Assembly (NCBI RefSeq): GCF_000758165.1
Contig: NZ_JNUP01000065.1
Location: 147,359 to 211,358, forward strand
Reading direction: 5' to 3'
Length of the DNA stretch: 64,000 nucleotides
DNA from: Spirochaeta lutea
GTDB lineage: Bacteria; Spirochaetota; Spirochaetia; DSM-27196; Salinispiraceae
The position numbers were made by a program, and so were the translations under genes. This document shows, one piece after another, positions 18,072-27,415 of this stretch; position 1 is the first letter of the stretch, and each line of letters begins with the position of its first letter. The notes beneath the pieces were generated by a model. The model saw only the letters and a program-made list of their open reading frames with translations. It was not told where the DNA came from and searched no databases.

Positions 18072-19832
18072 ATGAAGTACACCCGTATCCTAATCCAAGA
18101 CACCGAAGCTCCCTACGACAGCGGGTTTTCCCGGGGCATGATGGGCCTGCTCCATGGCGGCTACGTTCGGGACATCGGCCGGGGTCTCTTCGCGTTTATG
18201 CCCATGGGATTGCGGGTGGTAAAGCATATTGAGGAGATAATCCGGGACGAATTTCAGGGTTTGGACGGGGAAGAGATTTTACTTCCCCTGGTGACCCCCG
18301 CGGGGCTCTGGTCTGAAACCGGGCGTGATGTTGTGGCTTCGGAGGAACTGACCTACCTCCTGGACCGGAGTGATAATTCCCTGGTGCTTGCTCCCAGCCA
18401 TGAGGAAGCCCTGTTGGCATTGATCCGCCAGGTGATAACCGATCCGGAGCAGCTGCCTCGGTTTCTCTATCAAATCCAGCTCAAGTTCAGGGATGAAGAC
18501 GGAAGTCATCCCGGATCAGGACTGGTTCGGGGGCGTGAGTTTATCATGGGCGACGGATTTAGTATTCATCCCTCCTATGCGGGACTGAATAATTTCTTCC
18601 CCCGGGTTTTTGCAGCCTTTCACCGGATATTCCGGCGTTGCGGCATCGCGGTATTCGTTGCTGAGGGAGCTGCGAACTTTCTTGGCGGAGCCGGTTCGTA
18701 CGAATTTCTGATGCCCTTTCGAGGGGGGGAACATCGGGTGGTGATCTGTCAGTCCTGTCATTATGCGGCCAATCAGGATGTGGCAGTGGGCTTGTTTAAG
18801 AATCGGACCGGAAAGCTGCTTGCTCTGGAGCCGGTGCAGCATACCGGCGATGCCTGTCTCGATGAGTTACATAGGAGTCTCGGGGTACCACGGTACCGGT
18901 TAACCCGGTGCCAGGTTTTTTTGACCATGGGGGGATTTGCCATGGCGGTGCTCCGGGGGGACCAAATGGTCAGCCTGGATAAACTCAGCCGGGTATTGGA
19001 TGAGCCGGTTATCCGGGAGGCGACCCAGGATGAGCTGTTTGAGTTAGGGCTCAAGCCGGGGTACCTTTCCCCCCTGGGATTATCCGAGGAGATCAAGACA
19101 GCCGCCGGTCTACGGACAGTGGCCGATTCCGTTATGGCTGATTCCACAAATCTGGTAATCGGGGGTAACGAAGACGGCAAACTGTGGGTGAACAGCAACT
19201 TCGGCCGGGACTACAGCACCGATTTGGTTGGGGATATCGCCAGGGTGGATGAGAGCTGCCGGTGTTATCACTGCGGCGGTGAGCTGCGGATCGAAAAGGT
19301 CACCAAGCTGGCCCATCTCATCCGCCTGGGCTCACGCTTCAGCCGCCGGATGGAATTCTCCCTGCCAAACCCCCGGGGCGGCCTCATCTACCCCCATCTC
19401 GGCTCCTACGGCATCGGTATCGGCCGCCTCATGGCATCCATTGCCGAGGCTAACACCGACACCCGGGGACTGCTCTGGCCATTGGGTATCGCCCCATTTA
19501 AGGCCTACTTTGTTGTGGTGGGCCGGGGACACACCATCCAGCAGATCGCGGGGCACGTTTACACCCGGGTGCAGGACGTGGTGCTGTACGATGACCGCAA
19601 AATTCCCGTTCTGAAGAAATTTAAGGACGCCCAACGCCTGGGCATACCCATCCTCCTTGTACTCAGCGCGGCCAGCCTTCAAGACGGATGTGTGATGTTG
19701 GGCCACCGTCGGCTCTGTCCGGCAACCCGGGTGCCCTTCCATCAGATCCCGAAGAAAATCGAAGAATTAATGGAACTCGAAGAAGAAATGAGGCAGCAGC
19801 ATGCAGGTGAGATTAACCAGAGAACTACTTGA
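18072..19832 (+). CDS. proS: proline--tRNA ligase, divergent bacterial type
   Basis: 586 residues, class II synthetase. Motif 2 region KFRDEDGSHPGSGLVRGREF, motif 3 GSYGIGIGRLMASIAEANTD followed by RGLLWPLGIAPFKAYFVVV (anticodon-domain start), and the TxE-like SHEEALLALIRQ are in order. The central insertion domain (about 230-400) has a YbaK-like editing layout but contains two Cys pairs, CQSC near 227 and CYHC near 398, which could bind zinc. Several normally fixed positions differ (for example GREFIMGDGFS instead of the usual KDAYS). Confidence 0.88.
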   Translation: MKYTRILIQDTEAPYDSGFSRGMMGLLHGGYVRDIGRGLFAFMPMGLRVVKHIEEIIRDEFQGLDGEEILLPLVTPAGLWSETGRDVVASEELTYLLDRSDNSLVLAPSHEEALLALIRQVITDPEQLPRFLYQIQLKFRDEDGSHPGSGLVRGREFIMGDGFSIHPSYAGLNNFFPRVFAAFHRIFRRCGIAVFVAEGAANFLGGAGSYEFLMPFRGGEHRVVICQSCHYAANQDVAVGLFKNRTGKLLALEPVQHTGDACLDELHRSLGVPRYRLTRCQVFLTMGGFAMAVLRGDQMVSLDKLSRVLDEPVIREATQDELFELGLKPGYLSPLGLSEEIKTAAGLRTVADSVMADSTNLVIGGNEDGKLWVNSNFGRDYSTDLVGDIARVDESCRCYHCGGELRIEKVTKLAHLIRLGSRFSRRMEFSLPNPRGGLIYPHLGSYGIGIGRLMASIAEANTDTRGLLWPLGIAPFKAYFVVVGRGHTIQQIAGHVYTRVQDVVLYDDRKIPVLKKFKDAQRLGIPILLVLSAASLQDGCVMLGHRRLCPATRVPFHQIPKKIEELMELEEEMRQQHAGEINQRTT

Positions 19833-20760
19833 TCAAGTGGTGTTCGGTATGGAAAACCAGGAACTGAACTTTTTCCTGGATATGGAGACCGGGGAAATTC
19901 TGAGCTTCGATGAGGGCCAGACGGACACCATCCTTGAAGACCCTGAATCAAAACGGTATGTTCCCATCCCGGAATGGACCAGCACCGACGGCTACAATCT
20001 CATGGAGAAATTCGTAGCGGGCCTTCGCAACCCCCTTGCCCGGGAGCGGCTCCGTGCCATCCTGCAGGCCGGACGGAGGGTTTTTCGACAATTCAAGGAC
20101 ACCCTACGGGAGCACCGCGAGGTCGAGCGTCTCTGGTTCCGATTTAAAGAGCAGGAGATGCGGGATGTCGTGCTGGATTGGTACGCCAATCTCATGGAAA
20201 CCTGGGGGATAGAGTATGAGGAACCGGATTTTGAGGATACCCAGGTTCTGGTTTTTGACGACTTTGATTTCAGGCCGGCCATTCTTTCCGGGGAGGATTC
20301 CAATGCTGTGTGGAAGGAGATTACCTCCTGGGACCGCCAAGCCTTCTTTGATGCCTATCCCACTTCCGTGGAGGCTGAGTTCTGGTACAACCGCTTCCGG
20401 GGGCCCCAGCCCGTCGGCCATTATGCACAAGCCAATGCCGAAGGCCAAGCCCCGCAGGGCCCCCAGGACGACTTCCTGCTGCGCCTGATGACCCCCGGGA
20501 ACGAACTGGCCGCCTTCGCCTGGGGCCAGTATGAAGAGATTCAGCCCGGCCGGCGGTGGCTTTTTATCAAGCAACTCTATGTACTAGTAGAATATCGCGG
20601 ATTAGGCATTGCCAAGGCCCTGATCGGACAGATCTTTGAATGCCGGGATCCGGTGGAGAAGATCATCCTCGAGCTTCCTGGTAATGCCGATATCCTGGGA
20701 AACTTTCTGGAGGATCAGGGATTCCGCACCTCCGCGGCCGTTTGGATCTGCGGGGAATAG
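19801..20760 (+). CDS. UPF0158-like N-terminus with C-terminal GNAT acetyltransferase domain
   Basis: 319 residues. The N-terminal ~170 (LDQVVFGMENQELNFFLDME, TGEILSF, LREHREVERLWFRFKEQEMR) match the UPF0158 pattern, a helical family of unknown role. The C-terminal ~120 carry a GNAT core: WLFIKQLYVLVEYRGLGIAK, where RGLGIAK is the acetyl-CoA loop. The start overlaps the last 32 bp of proS, implying coupled translation. The acetyl acceptor is unknown; a link to tRNA or synthetase quality control is only a guess from context. Confidence 0.7.
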   Translation: MQVRLTRELLDQVVFGMENQELNFFLDMETGEILSFDEGQTDTILEDPESKRYVPIPEWTSTDGYNLMEKFVAGLRNPLARERLRAILQAGRRVFRQFKDTLREHREVERLWFRFKEQEMRDVVLDWYANLMETWGIEYEEPDFEDTQVLVFDDFDFRPAILSGEDSNAVWKEITSWDRQAFFDAYPTSVEAEFWYNRFRGPQPVGHYAQANAEGQAPQGPQDDFLLRLMTPGNELAAFAWGQYEEIQPGRRWLFIKQLYVLVEYRGLGIAKALIGQIFECRDPVEKIILELPGNADILGNFLEDQGFRTSAAVWICGE

Positions 20761-20834
20761 GCCCTAGGCCTGTTGCAGCAGCCGGCGGATGGTGCAGTCC
20801 TTGGCGAGCTCAGGATGATTCCGGTACGGGCGGG

Positions 20835-21770
20835 TCAGTTATCCTGTGTATATCCGTCCTCATCCGGGGGATGGTTGGCGGGCAGGTGGACTGACCGGAG
20901 GCTTCGGGCTTGGAAATGCAGGGATTTGAGCTCTGCCATGACCAGGTCGGCGGTGGCCTGCTTTACCTCTGCTGCCGGAGCCTCCGGGGAGGCAGCCTCC
21001 CGGGCGCGTTTTCGGTAATCCTCGGCAGATGATATCGTTCCGGCGGAGAAAACTACCACATCCTCGGTGATAAAGTCATCGGCCATGGTTCCTTCCTGGT
21101 TCACCCGGAGGATGTTTCCGGAGATTCCCACGGGCAGAACGTAATCGAAGGCCCTGAGGTATGAATCCACCTCGGGAAGACCCCGCCGGGTAGCCTCATT
21201 GCCCGGACGGTACCGGGTGCCCGAGGGAAACAGGAGGATGATGTATCCGTCGTGTTTTCTCCGGACCATTTCATGCAGAGCCGCCATGTTTATCTGTCTG
21301 CTCTTCTTTTTTTCCTCGGCCCATTGGTCTGTGCCCTCGTAGGGCTGAAGACTCCGGGAGGGATAGATGACCAGACGGGTGTATGCCTCGGTGAAGGCCC
21401 GCACGAAGTCGCTTTCGGCGTTGAGTTTTAGACCGGCCATGGGAATGATGCTGTTGCTCACCTTCGGACCGGCCTGGGTAGACTGGCTAATCAGGTAATG
21501 AAAGGTTGGAATATCAAAGTTGCTGTAATGCTCCATGAGCAGCAAGCAGGATTTCCCCTCTTGGGCGAGCTCGAAGAGGCGGTGTAGTTCATGAATTCCC
21601 TCGATGCGGCTACCGGGAAGCAGGAGCTCCTCCACTACCTCATCGATGAGTTTACGGTTTTTTTGGTTTGCTTCTTGAAAAACCCGGTCACTGGTTACTG
21701 ATGATGAATGTTTTGAATTAGCGATGAGCTGTTTTGCAACGTGCCCGTACCGCTGTTTTACTGTTTGCAT
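20835..21770 (-). CDS. glycerol-3-phosphate/1-acylglycerol-3-phosphate acyltransferase-like
   Basis: 311 residues. The acyltransferase HX4D motif is His81-Asp86 in LMEHYSNFDIP, and a later IILLFPSGTRYRPG matches the phosphate-binding block of PlsB/PlsC-type enzymes. No clear membrane helix, so it resembles the soluble or peripheral plastid-like GPATs. It likely adds an acyl chain in phospholipid synthesis. TATACT lies 7 nt before the ATG, although GCAGGA could also serve as a weak ribosome site. Confidence 0.75.
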   Translation of the reverse strand: MQTVKQRYGHVAKQLIANSKHSSSVTSDRVFQEANQKNRKLIDEVVEELLLPGSRIEGIHELHRLFELAQEGKSCLLLMEHYSNFDIPTFHYLISQSTQAGPKVSNSIIPMAGLKLNAESDFVRAFTEAYTRLVIYPSRSLQPYEGTDQWAEEKKKSRQINMAALHEMVRRKHDGYIILLFPSGTRYRPGNEATRRGLPEVDSYLRAFDYVLPVGISGNILRVNQEGTMADDFITEDVVVFSAGTISSAEDYRKRAREAASPEAPAAEVKQATADLVMAELKSLHFQARSLRSVHLPANHPPDEDGYTQDN

Positions 21771-21777
21771 GTCCTGC

Positions 21778-21783
21778 AGTATA
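21778..21783 (-). promoter_or_regulatory. -10 box 7 nt upstream of the acyltransferase ATG
   Basis: Minus strand TATACT, then GCAGGAC and the ATG. The -35 (TTTTAA, 17-bp spacer) is poor. Confidence 0.35.
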
Positions 21784-21848
21784 CCCGAAGGGTGCTGTTA
21801 TTAAAAGTCGGGATTTCAAGGGAGTCCTCCGGAGGCGGGAGTCGGCGG

Positions 21849-22490
21849 TCAGGGTAATCCGGTCAGCAGGTTGGGAAGCTCCCATAGGCTGGGGATGCGC
21901 GGGGCATTCAAATCACCATAGCGTCCGAATTCATCAATAAGAACCCCTATGCCCCCCACATCGATGAAGCCCTGAACATAGCTGGGCGCATCATCAATGA
22001 AGACTGTTTTTTCGGCCGGGACGTTTAGGGCCGATAGAACCCGCCGATAGGAGGCTGGGTGGGGTTTTCCCTCCAAATCGTTGAAGGTAATGTCGAAAAC
22101 GTGGGTAAAACATGACCGGATTCCCAGGCGCTCCAATACCCGCTGGGCATGGAAATGGGGTGAATTGGTGAAGACGGCCTTGGGATAGGGCAGGCTGTCG
22201 AGGAAGCTGGTCAGAGCTGGGTTTTCCGGAATAAAGGGCTCAACATCTTCTGGATGAACTTGCTCAAGGAACTCAACAGTGGTACGCAAGCCGTGCTCCA
22301 ATTGCAGCCATCGGAGGGTCGTTCCGTGGTTTAAAAATCCTGATCGGCGGGCTTCAGCAGCCTTCTCCTCGGAGATACCCAGGTACCGGGCTACATAGGC
22401 GGTCATTCTGCGGTGTATTTCCTGCTGCATACCACTGGATTCAGGGTACAGGGTGTTGTCCAGGTCAAATAGTAGGTAGTCAATGGTCAT
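21849..22490 (-). CDS. HAD-superfamily phosphatase (pyrimidine 5'-nucleotidase-like)
   Basis: 213 residues from ATG 22490 (MTIDYLLFDLDNTLYPE). The DLDNT motif has nucleophile Asp9 and acid Asp11; motif II is VFTNSPHFH, motif III a Lys in LEGKPHPASY, motif IV VFIDDAPSYVQG. The helical cap after DNTLYP is like HAD-IA 5'-nucleotidases (SDT1/PHM8 group). The start is 4 bp beyond the stop of the CBM48 gene, so the two are probably co-transcribed. Confidence 0.8.
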   Translation of the reverse strand: MTIDYLLFDLDNTLYPESSGMQQEIHRRMTAYVARYLGISEEKAAEARRSGFLNHGTTLRWLQLEHGLRTTVEFLEQVHPEDVEPFIPENPALTSFLDSLPYPKAVFTNSPHFHAQRVLERLGIRSCFTHVFDITFNDLEGKPHPASYRRVLSALNVPAEKTVFIDDAPSYVQGFIDVGGIGVLIDEFGRYGDLNAPRIPSLWELPNLLTGLP

Positions 22491-22494
22491 GGGG

Positions 22495-23355
22495 CTATTG
22501 TGGTATATGTAGCTTGGAAAGGGCAATGCCCTCCTCGTCGGCGCCCATGGAGGGGTTCAGTGGATCTATTATCCGTCTGCCCCCGGTTACATAATAATAG
22601 AAGTATGTGCCCGGACGAAGGTTCAGGGTGATTCTGAATACCCCGGGTTGGATCTCCTTGAGGCGGTGGAGGTAGGGATCCCATTGGTTGAATGTTCCTG
22701 AGAGGTAAACCAGGCTGCCCGAGGGTGCCTCGAAGAGAAAGGTGACCTCCCGGAGGCTCATGGGGCCTGTTTGCGAGACCACCGGGGTTTCCTTGGGAAT
22801 TAACGGTGCCTGGGGCAGGGGAACCTGGGATATTTGGATGCCGCTGAGTAGGCGGCGCTGGTGCGGATTGTTTTTATCATTGATCCATACTCCGTCCACC
22901 ACAAAACGGTACTCCAGGGTACGGATCTCTGAAAGCAGGCTGTCTTCGTAATCAAAAAAGAAAAAGAATACGCCCTCGGGGCTGCGATCCATGGCGTGGA
23001 GGACCCGGTACTGTTCATGCCCGAAGGCTACTGCTACCTGGCGCGGCCCCCGGGACCGGTACTGGATCTGATTCCGGTATCCCACAGTTTCGGACTGCCG
23101 GGCGGGCTCATAGGTGAGGATGATCTGCTGCTGCTCCGGGCGGAGGACCGGCGCCTGGGCGCGGGACAGTCCGAGAATAAATAAATGATCCTCAACGGAC
23201 ATTTGCCGGGGCAGGGCGGAGTAGTCTCCGGGTTGTACCGGTTCTGCTTGAGAAAACAGTGGTAGGGTGCCGGTTATCAGCACGAGCATTGCCGCAATTA
23301 GGGTCGGTGTTCGGCGCCGATGGTAGATACAGACCGGTAGGAACAGGTGTTTCAT
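22495..23355 (-). CDS. secreted protein with tandem CBM48/E-set (glycogen-binding-like) domains
   Basis: 286 residues from ATG 23355, which gives a signal peptide (LIAAMLVLITGTLPLFSQA); a longer upstream frame would overlap the divergent gene. Two immunoglobulin-like E-set domains follow: about 95-185 (VEYRFVVDGVWINDKNNP-like end) and 195-286 (VYLSGTFNQWDPYLHRL, then GTYFYYYVTGGRRIIDP). The second has the SGTFNxW and YYxxV...DP pattern of CBM48 modules. No catalytic domain, so a carbohydrate- or protein-binding envelope protein is likely. Confidence 0.75.
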   Translation of the reverse strand: MKHLFLPVCIYHRRRTPTLIAAMLVLITGTLPLFSQAEPVQPGDYSALPRQMSVEDHLFILGLSRAQAPVLRPEQQQIILTYEPARQSETVGYRNQIQYRSRGPRQVAVAFGHEQYRVLHAMDRSPEGVFFFFFDYEDSLLSEIRTLEYRFVVDGVWINDKNNPHQRRLLSGIQISQVPLPQAPLIPKETPVVSQTGPMSLREVTFLFEAPSGSLVYLSGTFNQWDPYLHRLKEIQPGVFRITLNLRPGTYFYYYVTGGRRIIDPLNPSMGADEEGIALSKLHIPQ

Positions 23356-23445
23356 ACGAAATCTATTGTCGACAGATATGCAAGAATCCTTGAGAATACT
23401 GTAGAATAGCCGACAATTGAGCAAGAGGAGACGGAGCATCCGGGC

Positions 23446-26400
23446 ATGCCTAGTATTGAAGACCTGAAACAGTTCAATCAGCAACTCATTCAGACCGGTG
23501 AAGAAGACCGGATCAAGGCTGAACGCGGGGAGGAGGTGGAAATCCTTGATCCCCCCAGCCCTGAGCAGGCCCAAGCCCTGGCCTCCCGCAACCGCCTGCG
23601 GGTACGGAAGAATCCCAACGCTCCGGAGACCGGAGCTGCTGATTCCTCCGGGAAGGCCGAGTCCTCCGAAGACCGAGAGCCCTCGGCAACCCCCGAGGGG
23701 GAAGAAAACCCCAGCATGGACGATTTTCTCTCTTCAACCCTCGGCGGAGGGGAGGATCAGGCATCAGAGGATGGCGGCCAGAGTCCGGATTTTGATTTTG
23801 GCGACTTATTCGCCTCGGATGATGGCGGTTCAGAATCCGATGAATTGGATCTTGATGCCCTGGGACTAACCGATGCTCCCGAGCAAGCTGATTCCCCAGG
23901 GGAGGATGAACAGAGCCTCCTAGATGACTTTCTGAACGATTTTGCCCCCCAGGAGGATGAGGATCTCGAGGAGGCGCCGTCCCAAGACGAGAACTTTTTC
24001 GATCAGGGTGATGAGATTCCCGGGGGCCGTGTCGAGCCGGGCGGTCAATCAACGGAGCCGGGCGAACAGTTTTCAGAGCCGGGCGAAGCAACAGAGCCGC
24101 CAGACCAACAAACAGAGCCCGACCAACCATCAGCAGAGACCGGGTTCCCGGATTTCACGGATCTGGAAACCGGCCCCGAACCGGACACCGACATAGATTT
24201 CGGAGCCGGAACTGAGGGAGAGGCTGGAACTGAAATCCCGGATTTTGCCGACCTGGAAGAGGGATCGGCACCGGATTCCGATGACGGTTTTGATATCCCG
24301 GATTTCGCCGACCTTGATATGGATACCGAAGGGGCTGCGACCCCGCCTGATTTTTCGGACCAGGAAGCCCTGGAGGACCTTGGGACCGGCGAGAGCTCCG
24401 AGGAATCGGAGTTCTCCATCCCCGAGGATCTGGCATCCCAGGAAGATCTTGATTCCGGCTTGGATGTCGGAGGTCCTGATGACGGATTCGATTTCGGATC
24501 CGATGCAGACCTGGATTTTTCCGGGGCGGATTTCGAAGCCGACCTGGATTCCCTTGAAGCAGATATGCCGACAGAGGATGACGCCGAGCAGGGGGCCCCA
24601 CCTCAAGAGATCGGGGAGCCCGCCCCGTCCGAGGATGACCTTGACAGCTTCGGTGACCTGGATGAACCCTCTGAACTACCCGATGACCTGGCGGATCTGG
24701 ACGATTTTGCCGAATCCCCCGATGACCTGGAGGACCTGTCTGATCTGGCGGACCTTGAAGAATCCCCTGAACCCCCGGACGACCTGGCAGACCTTTCTGA
24801 TCTCGACCAGGATGACCAAACTCCTGAAACAGCCGGTGACCTGGACGATCTATCGGATCTGGCGGATCTTGATCAGGCCGGGTTCGGAACCGATGACTTT
24901 ACCGCTGACGATTTCGGCAGCGATGACTTCGGCAATGGCGATTTTGGTGCTGCGGATTTCGGAGAATCAGAGGGGCCCGGTGAGCTGGGAGAGCCGGGTG
25001 AGGCCTCCCTGGATGACAGCTTTGCCCAAGAATCCCCCCAAGAACCCCCCGATTTTGATGATGCCTTCGGAGCTGAGGGCTTCGGGGGTGACGAGGAATT
25101 CTCCGATGAGTTCAGTATGGGGGACTTCGGAGCGGAGTTCGGAATCCTGGACGATGAACAGAGCCTGCTGGGAGACGAAGAGGTTTCTGTTCCCGGCGAG
25201 CAGCCCCTGCCCGATGAAGAGCTCGGGATGGCCACCAGCAGCGATGAGGCCCAGGGGTTTGGCATCAGCGATGATGAGTTCGGGGCATTAAAATCCACCC
25301 TGGCCGTCCTGCCCCTTAACCTGAAATTAGCAACCGCGGAAGCCCTGACAAAGCAGGACCTGCCCTTCGAGGGACAGAAGGCCCTCATCCAAGCCCTGGT
25401 TGCCGGCGAATCGGCTAAAAAAATTGCAGCCCATGTAAACAAACTGACCGGCCGAAGAATCCAGGTTCCCCGGGGCTATGAAAAGAAAACCGGGGAGGAG
25501 TTCGCCCGGGAACAGCAGACCTTCGCCTATCAGTTCCGGGAGAAGATATGGCCGGTCATTCGAATCTCCGCCCTCATAACCCTGGCTGTGGGATTCCTGG
25601 GCTTTGTAGGCTACCGGTATGTCTACGAGCCCCTCTATGCCGCCAGCCTGTACGACCAGGGTATTCAGAACATTCAGGCGGATCAGTATCCCCGGGCAAA
25701 CCTGCTGTTCGGCCGGGCATTTACCATCTGGCCCGATGAAGGACGGTTCCTTCAATACGCCCAGGAATTCTCGGGAAAACGGCAGTACAGCCTCGCCCAG
25801 GAAAAGTACCGCCAGGCCATCGAATATAATCCGGAGAACCGCACCGCCATCCTTGAATATGCCGACTTCGCCGCCTACACCCTCCGGGACTACCAGGAAT
25901 CCATTGATACCCTGTCCATCCTGCTCAATAAATCGAAGAACGACTTCGACCCCCTCCTGGCCTACGGAGATGTGTACATGGAATGGGCCCGGTACACCCG
26001 GGAACCCCAGCCCAAGGAAGAACGGTACGACGAGGCACGGTTCGCCTACGTCCGGCTGACCAACGTGTACGGCCAAACCGACCAGCTCCTCTATCGCCTC
26101 ATGCTCTATTTTATCCGTACCGACAACCTTCCCGGGGCCTTTGAGCTGCACAAGGTCTTCGCCTTGGATCCCCGGGCCTCGGTAAACCCGCGCATCTATG
26201 CGGAGCTCGGGGGATTCTACGTCGATCGCCACCTCTCCGGGGAACGCAATCCCTTTGAGGGCCGGGAAATCTCCACCGAAGAGCGCCTGCTCCTGACCCT
26301 CCCTGACCTACTGGAGGAGGCCCAGGAGGTTCTCCAAGCCGCCATCGAACAGGATCCGCGGATTCCCGAGGCCCACTATAATCTATCCCGGGTGTTCGCA

Positions 26401-27327
26401 GAGCAGGGAAAATACGACCTGGAGCTCCAAGCCCTGAACAGCGCAGAGACACTGTTTTCCCAAACCCGGGAGAACCGCCCCCTGAACCAGTTCGAGGCGG
26501 CCCAGGAAATAGACACCCACACCCGCCTGGGAGTCAGTTACCAGCGAACCGGAAACAACCTCTCCGCCGAGCAATACTACCGCCAGGCAGCCGCCCTCTA
26601 CGAGCGCGCACGGGATAACGCCTGGGTTCAACCGGCCCACGATTACGGAAAGATCTACGCCAACCTGGGCGATCTCTATTATTATCAGGGCAACGACTAC
26701 CCAGCGGCCCTGCAGTTTTTCCTCCAGGCCCGGCAGAACGGCTTCGGCCAGTCCGAGCTTCCGGAAATGACCCTGCTGCGCCGGGATCTATCGTATAAAA
26801 TAGGATACATCTACTACCTGCAAGAAGAGTTCACCGATGCCCTGGATTATTTCAACCAGGCCGAAGGCTCGACCCTAACCCGGAATAACAATCTGCTCTA
26901 CGCCAAGGCGAACACCTACTACCAACAGGGAAATTACCCCGCCGCGGTGGCCCATTACCGGATCCTCGCCAACCGCCTCGTCCAGGAACGGGACCGTATC
27001 TCTACCTTCCTCGTACAGGAGGACTCTACCCACCGGGGGCTCATCGACTTTACCATCCGGACCTACAACAATCTTGGAGCAGCCCTCCATCACCTGGCTC
27101 TTATGGCCGGCCCCCAGCGTGGGCAGCACCAGGTGGAGGCCCAGTACTACTTCTCCAAGGCCACCGAGCTCTCGGAGAATCTGAACCGCGACCTGGATAC
27201 GGCGGTGCGGGCCGATACCCGGAGTGTTGCCTACCTGAACCTGCGTTCCGTCTTGGTGCCCGGCTTCGAGGATCAGGTGCTCCTGGATCCCGACCTGCGC
27301 AAGGATCTTCAGGCAGAGGTATTCTAG
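23446..27327 (+). CDS. giant acidic membrane-anchored TPR protein (candidate flagellar-collar FlcA-like)
   Basis: 1293 residues. Residues ~60-590 are an extreme Asp/Glu-rich, low-complexity region with many copies of short DLxDL/DFADL motifs and almost no basic residues. A compact segment follows (~605-690, TLAVLPLNLKLATAEALTKQ, INxLTGRR-like), then one membrane helix at about 705-725 (ALITLAVGFLGFVGYRYV), then ~550 residues of TPR repeats (YDQGIQNIQADQYPRANLLF and many more). Topology: acidic cytoplasmic tail, periplasmic TPR domain. Spirochaetes use a TPR protein of this general layout in the periplasmic flagellar collar; assignment here is by architecture only. Confidence 0.6.
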   Translation: MPSIEDLKQFNQQLIQTGEEDRIKAERGEEVEILDPPSPEQAQALASRNRLRVRKNPNAPETGAADSSGKAESSEDREPSATPEGEENPSMDDFLSSTLGGGEDQASEDGGQSPDFDFGDLFASDDGGSESDELDLDALGLTDAPEQADSPGEDEQSLLDDFLNDFAPQEDEDLEEAPSQDENFFDQGDEIPGGRVEPGGQSTEPGEQFSEPGEATEPPDQQTEPDQPSAETGFPDFTDLETGPEPDTDIDFGAGTEGEAGTEIPDFADLEEGSAPDSDDGFDIPDFADLDMDTEGAATPPDFSDQEALEDLGTGESSEESEFSIPEDLASQEDLDSGLDVGGPDDGFDFGSDADLDFSGADFEADLDSLEADMPTEDDAEQGAPPQEIGEPAPSEDDLDSFGDLDEPSELPDDLADLDDFAESPDDLEDLSDLADLEESPEPPDDLADLSDLDQDDQTPETAGDLDDLSDLADLDQAGFGTDDFTADDFGSDDFGNGDFGAADFGESEGPGELGEPGEASLDDSFAQESPQEPPDFDDAFGAEGFGGDEEFSDEFSMGDFGAEFGILDDEQSLLGDEEVSVPGEQPLPDEELGMATSSDEAQGFGISDDEFGALKSTLAVLPLNLKLATAEALTKQDLPFEGQKALIQALVAGESAKKIAAHVNKLTGRRIQVPRGYEKKTGEEFAREQQTFAYQFREKIWPVIRISALITLAVGFLGFVGYRYVYEPLYAASLYDQGIQNIQADQYPRANLLFGRAFTIWPDEGRFLQYAQEFSGKRQYSLAQEKYRQAIEYNPENRTAILEYADFAAYTLRDYQESIDTLSILLNKSKNDFDPLLAYGDVYMEWARYTREPQPKEERYDEARFAYVRLTNVYGQTDQLLYRLMLYFIRTDNLPGAFELHKVFALDPRASVNPRIYAELGGFYVDRHLSGERNPFEGREISTEERLLLTLPDLLEEAQEVLQAAIEQDPRIPEAHYNLSRVFAEQGKYDLELQALNSAETLFSQTRENRPLNQFEAAQEIDTHTRLGVSYQRTGNNLSAEQYYRQAAALYERARDNAWVQPAHDYGKIYANLGDLYYYQGNDYPAALQFFLQARQNGFGQSELPEMTLLRRDLSYKIGYIYYLQEEFTDALDYFNQAEGSTLTRNNNLLYAKANTYYQQGNYPAAVAHYRILANRLVQERDRISTFLVQEDSTHRGLIDFTIRTYNNLGAALHHLALMAGPQRGQHQVEAQYYFSKATELSENLNRDLDTAVRADTRSVAYLNLRSVLVPGFEDQVLLDPDLRKDLQAEVF

Positions 27328-27382
27328 GCCGGCGGGTTGCCGGTTGTTCTGGGGGTTGGTTTTTTTGTTCTAGGGTGATTCG

Positions 27383-27408
27383 AATGCCGGGGGGCAGCTC
27401 CCGGCATT
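27383..27408. terminator. hairpin between convergent genes
   Basis: AATGCCGGG (27383-27391) and CCCGGCATT (27400-27408) form a perfect 9-bp stem, 8 bp beyond the ilvE stop and 56 bp beyond the TPR gene stop. Neither strand has a long T-run directly after it, so its terminator role is uncertain. Confidence 0.4.
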
Positions 27409-27415
27409 TCCGTAC

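Noticed and set aside
20773-21018. Open frame on the plus strand after the UPF0158-GNAT gene
   Set aside because: It lies over the acyltransferase gene on the minus strand and has no ribosome site or motif.
24045-25291. Several long frames on both strands over the acidic repeat region
   Set aside because: They result from the repetitive GAT/GAC/GAA codons of the real gene; translations are Arg/Pro/Ser junk.
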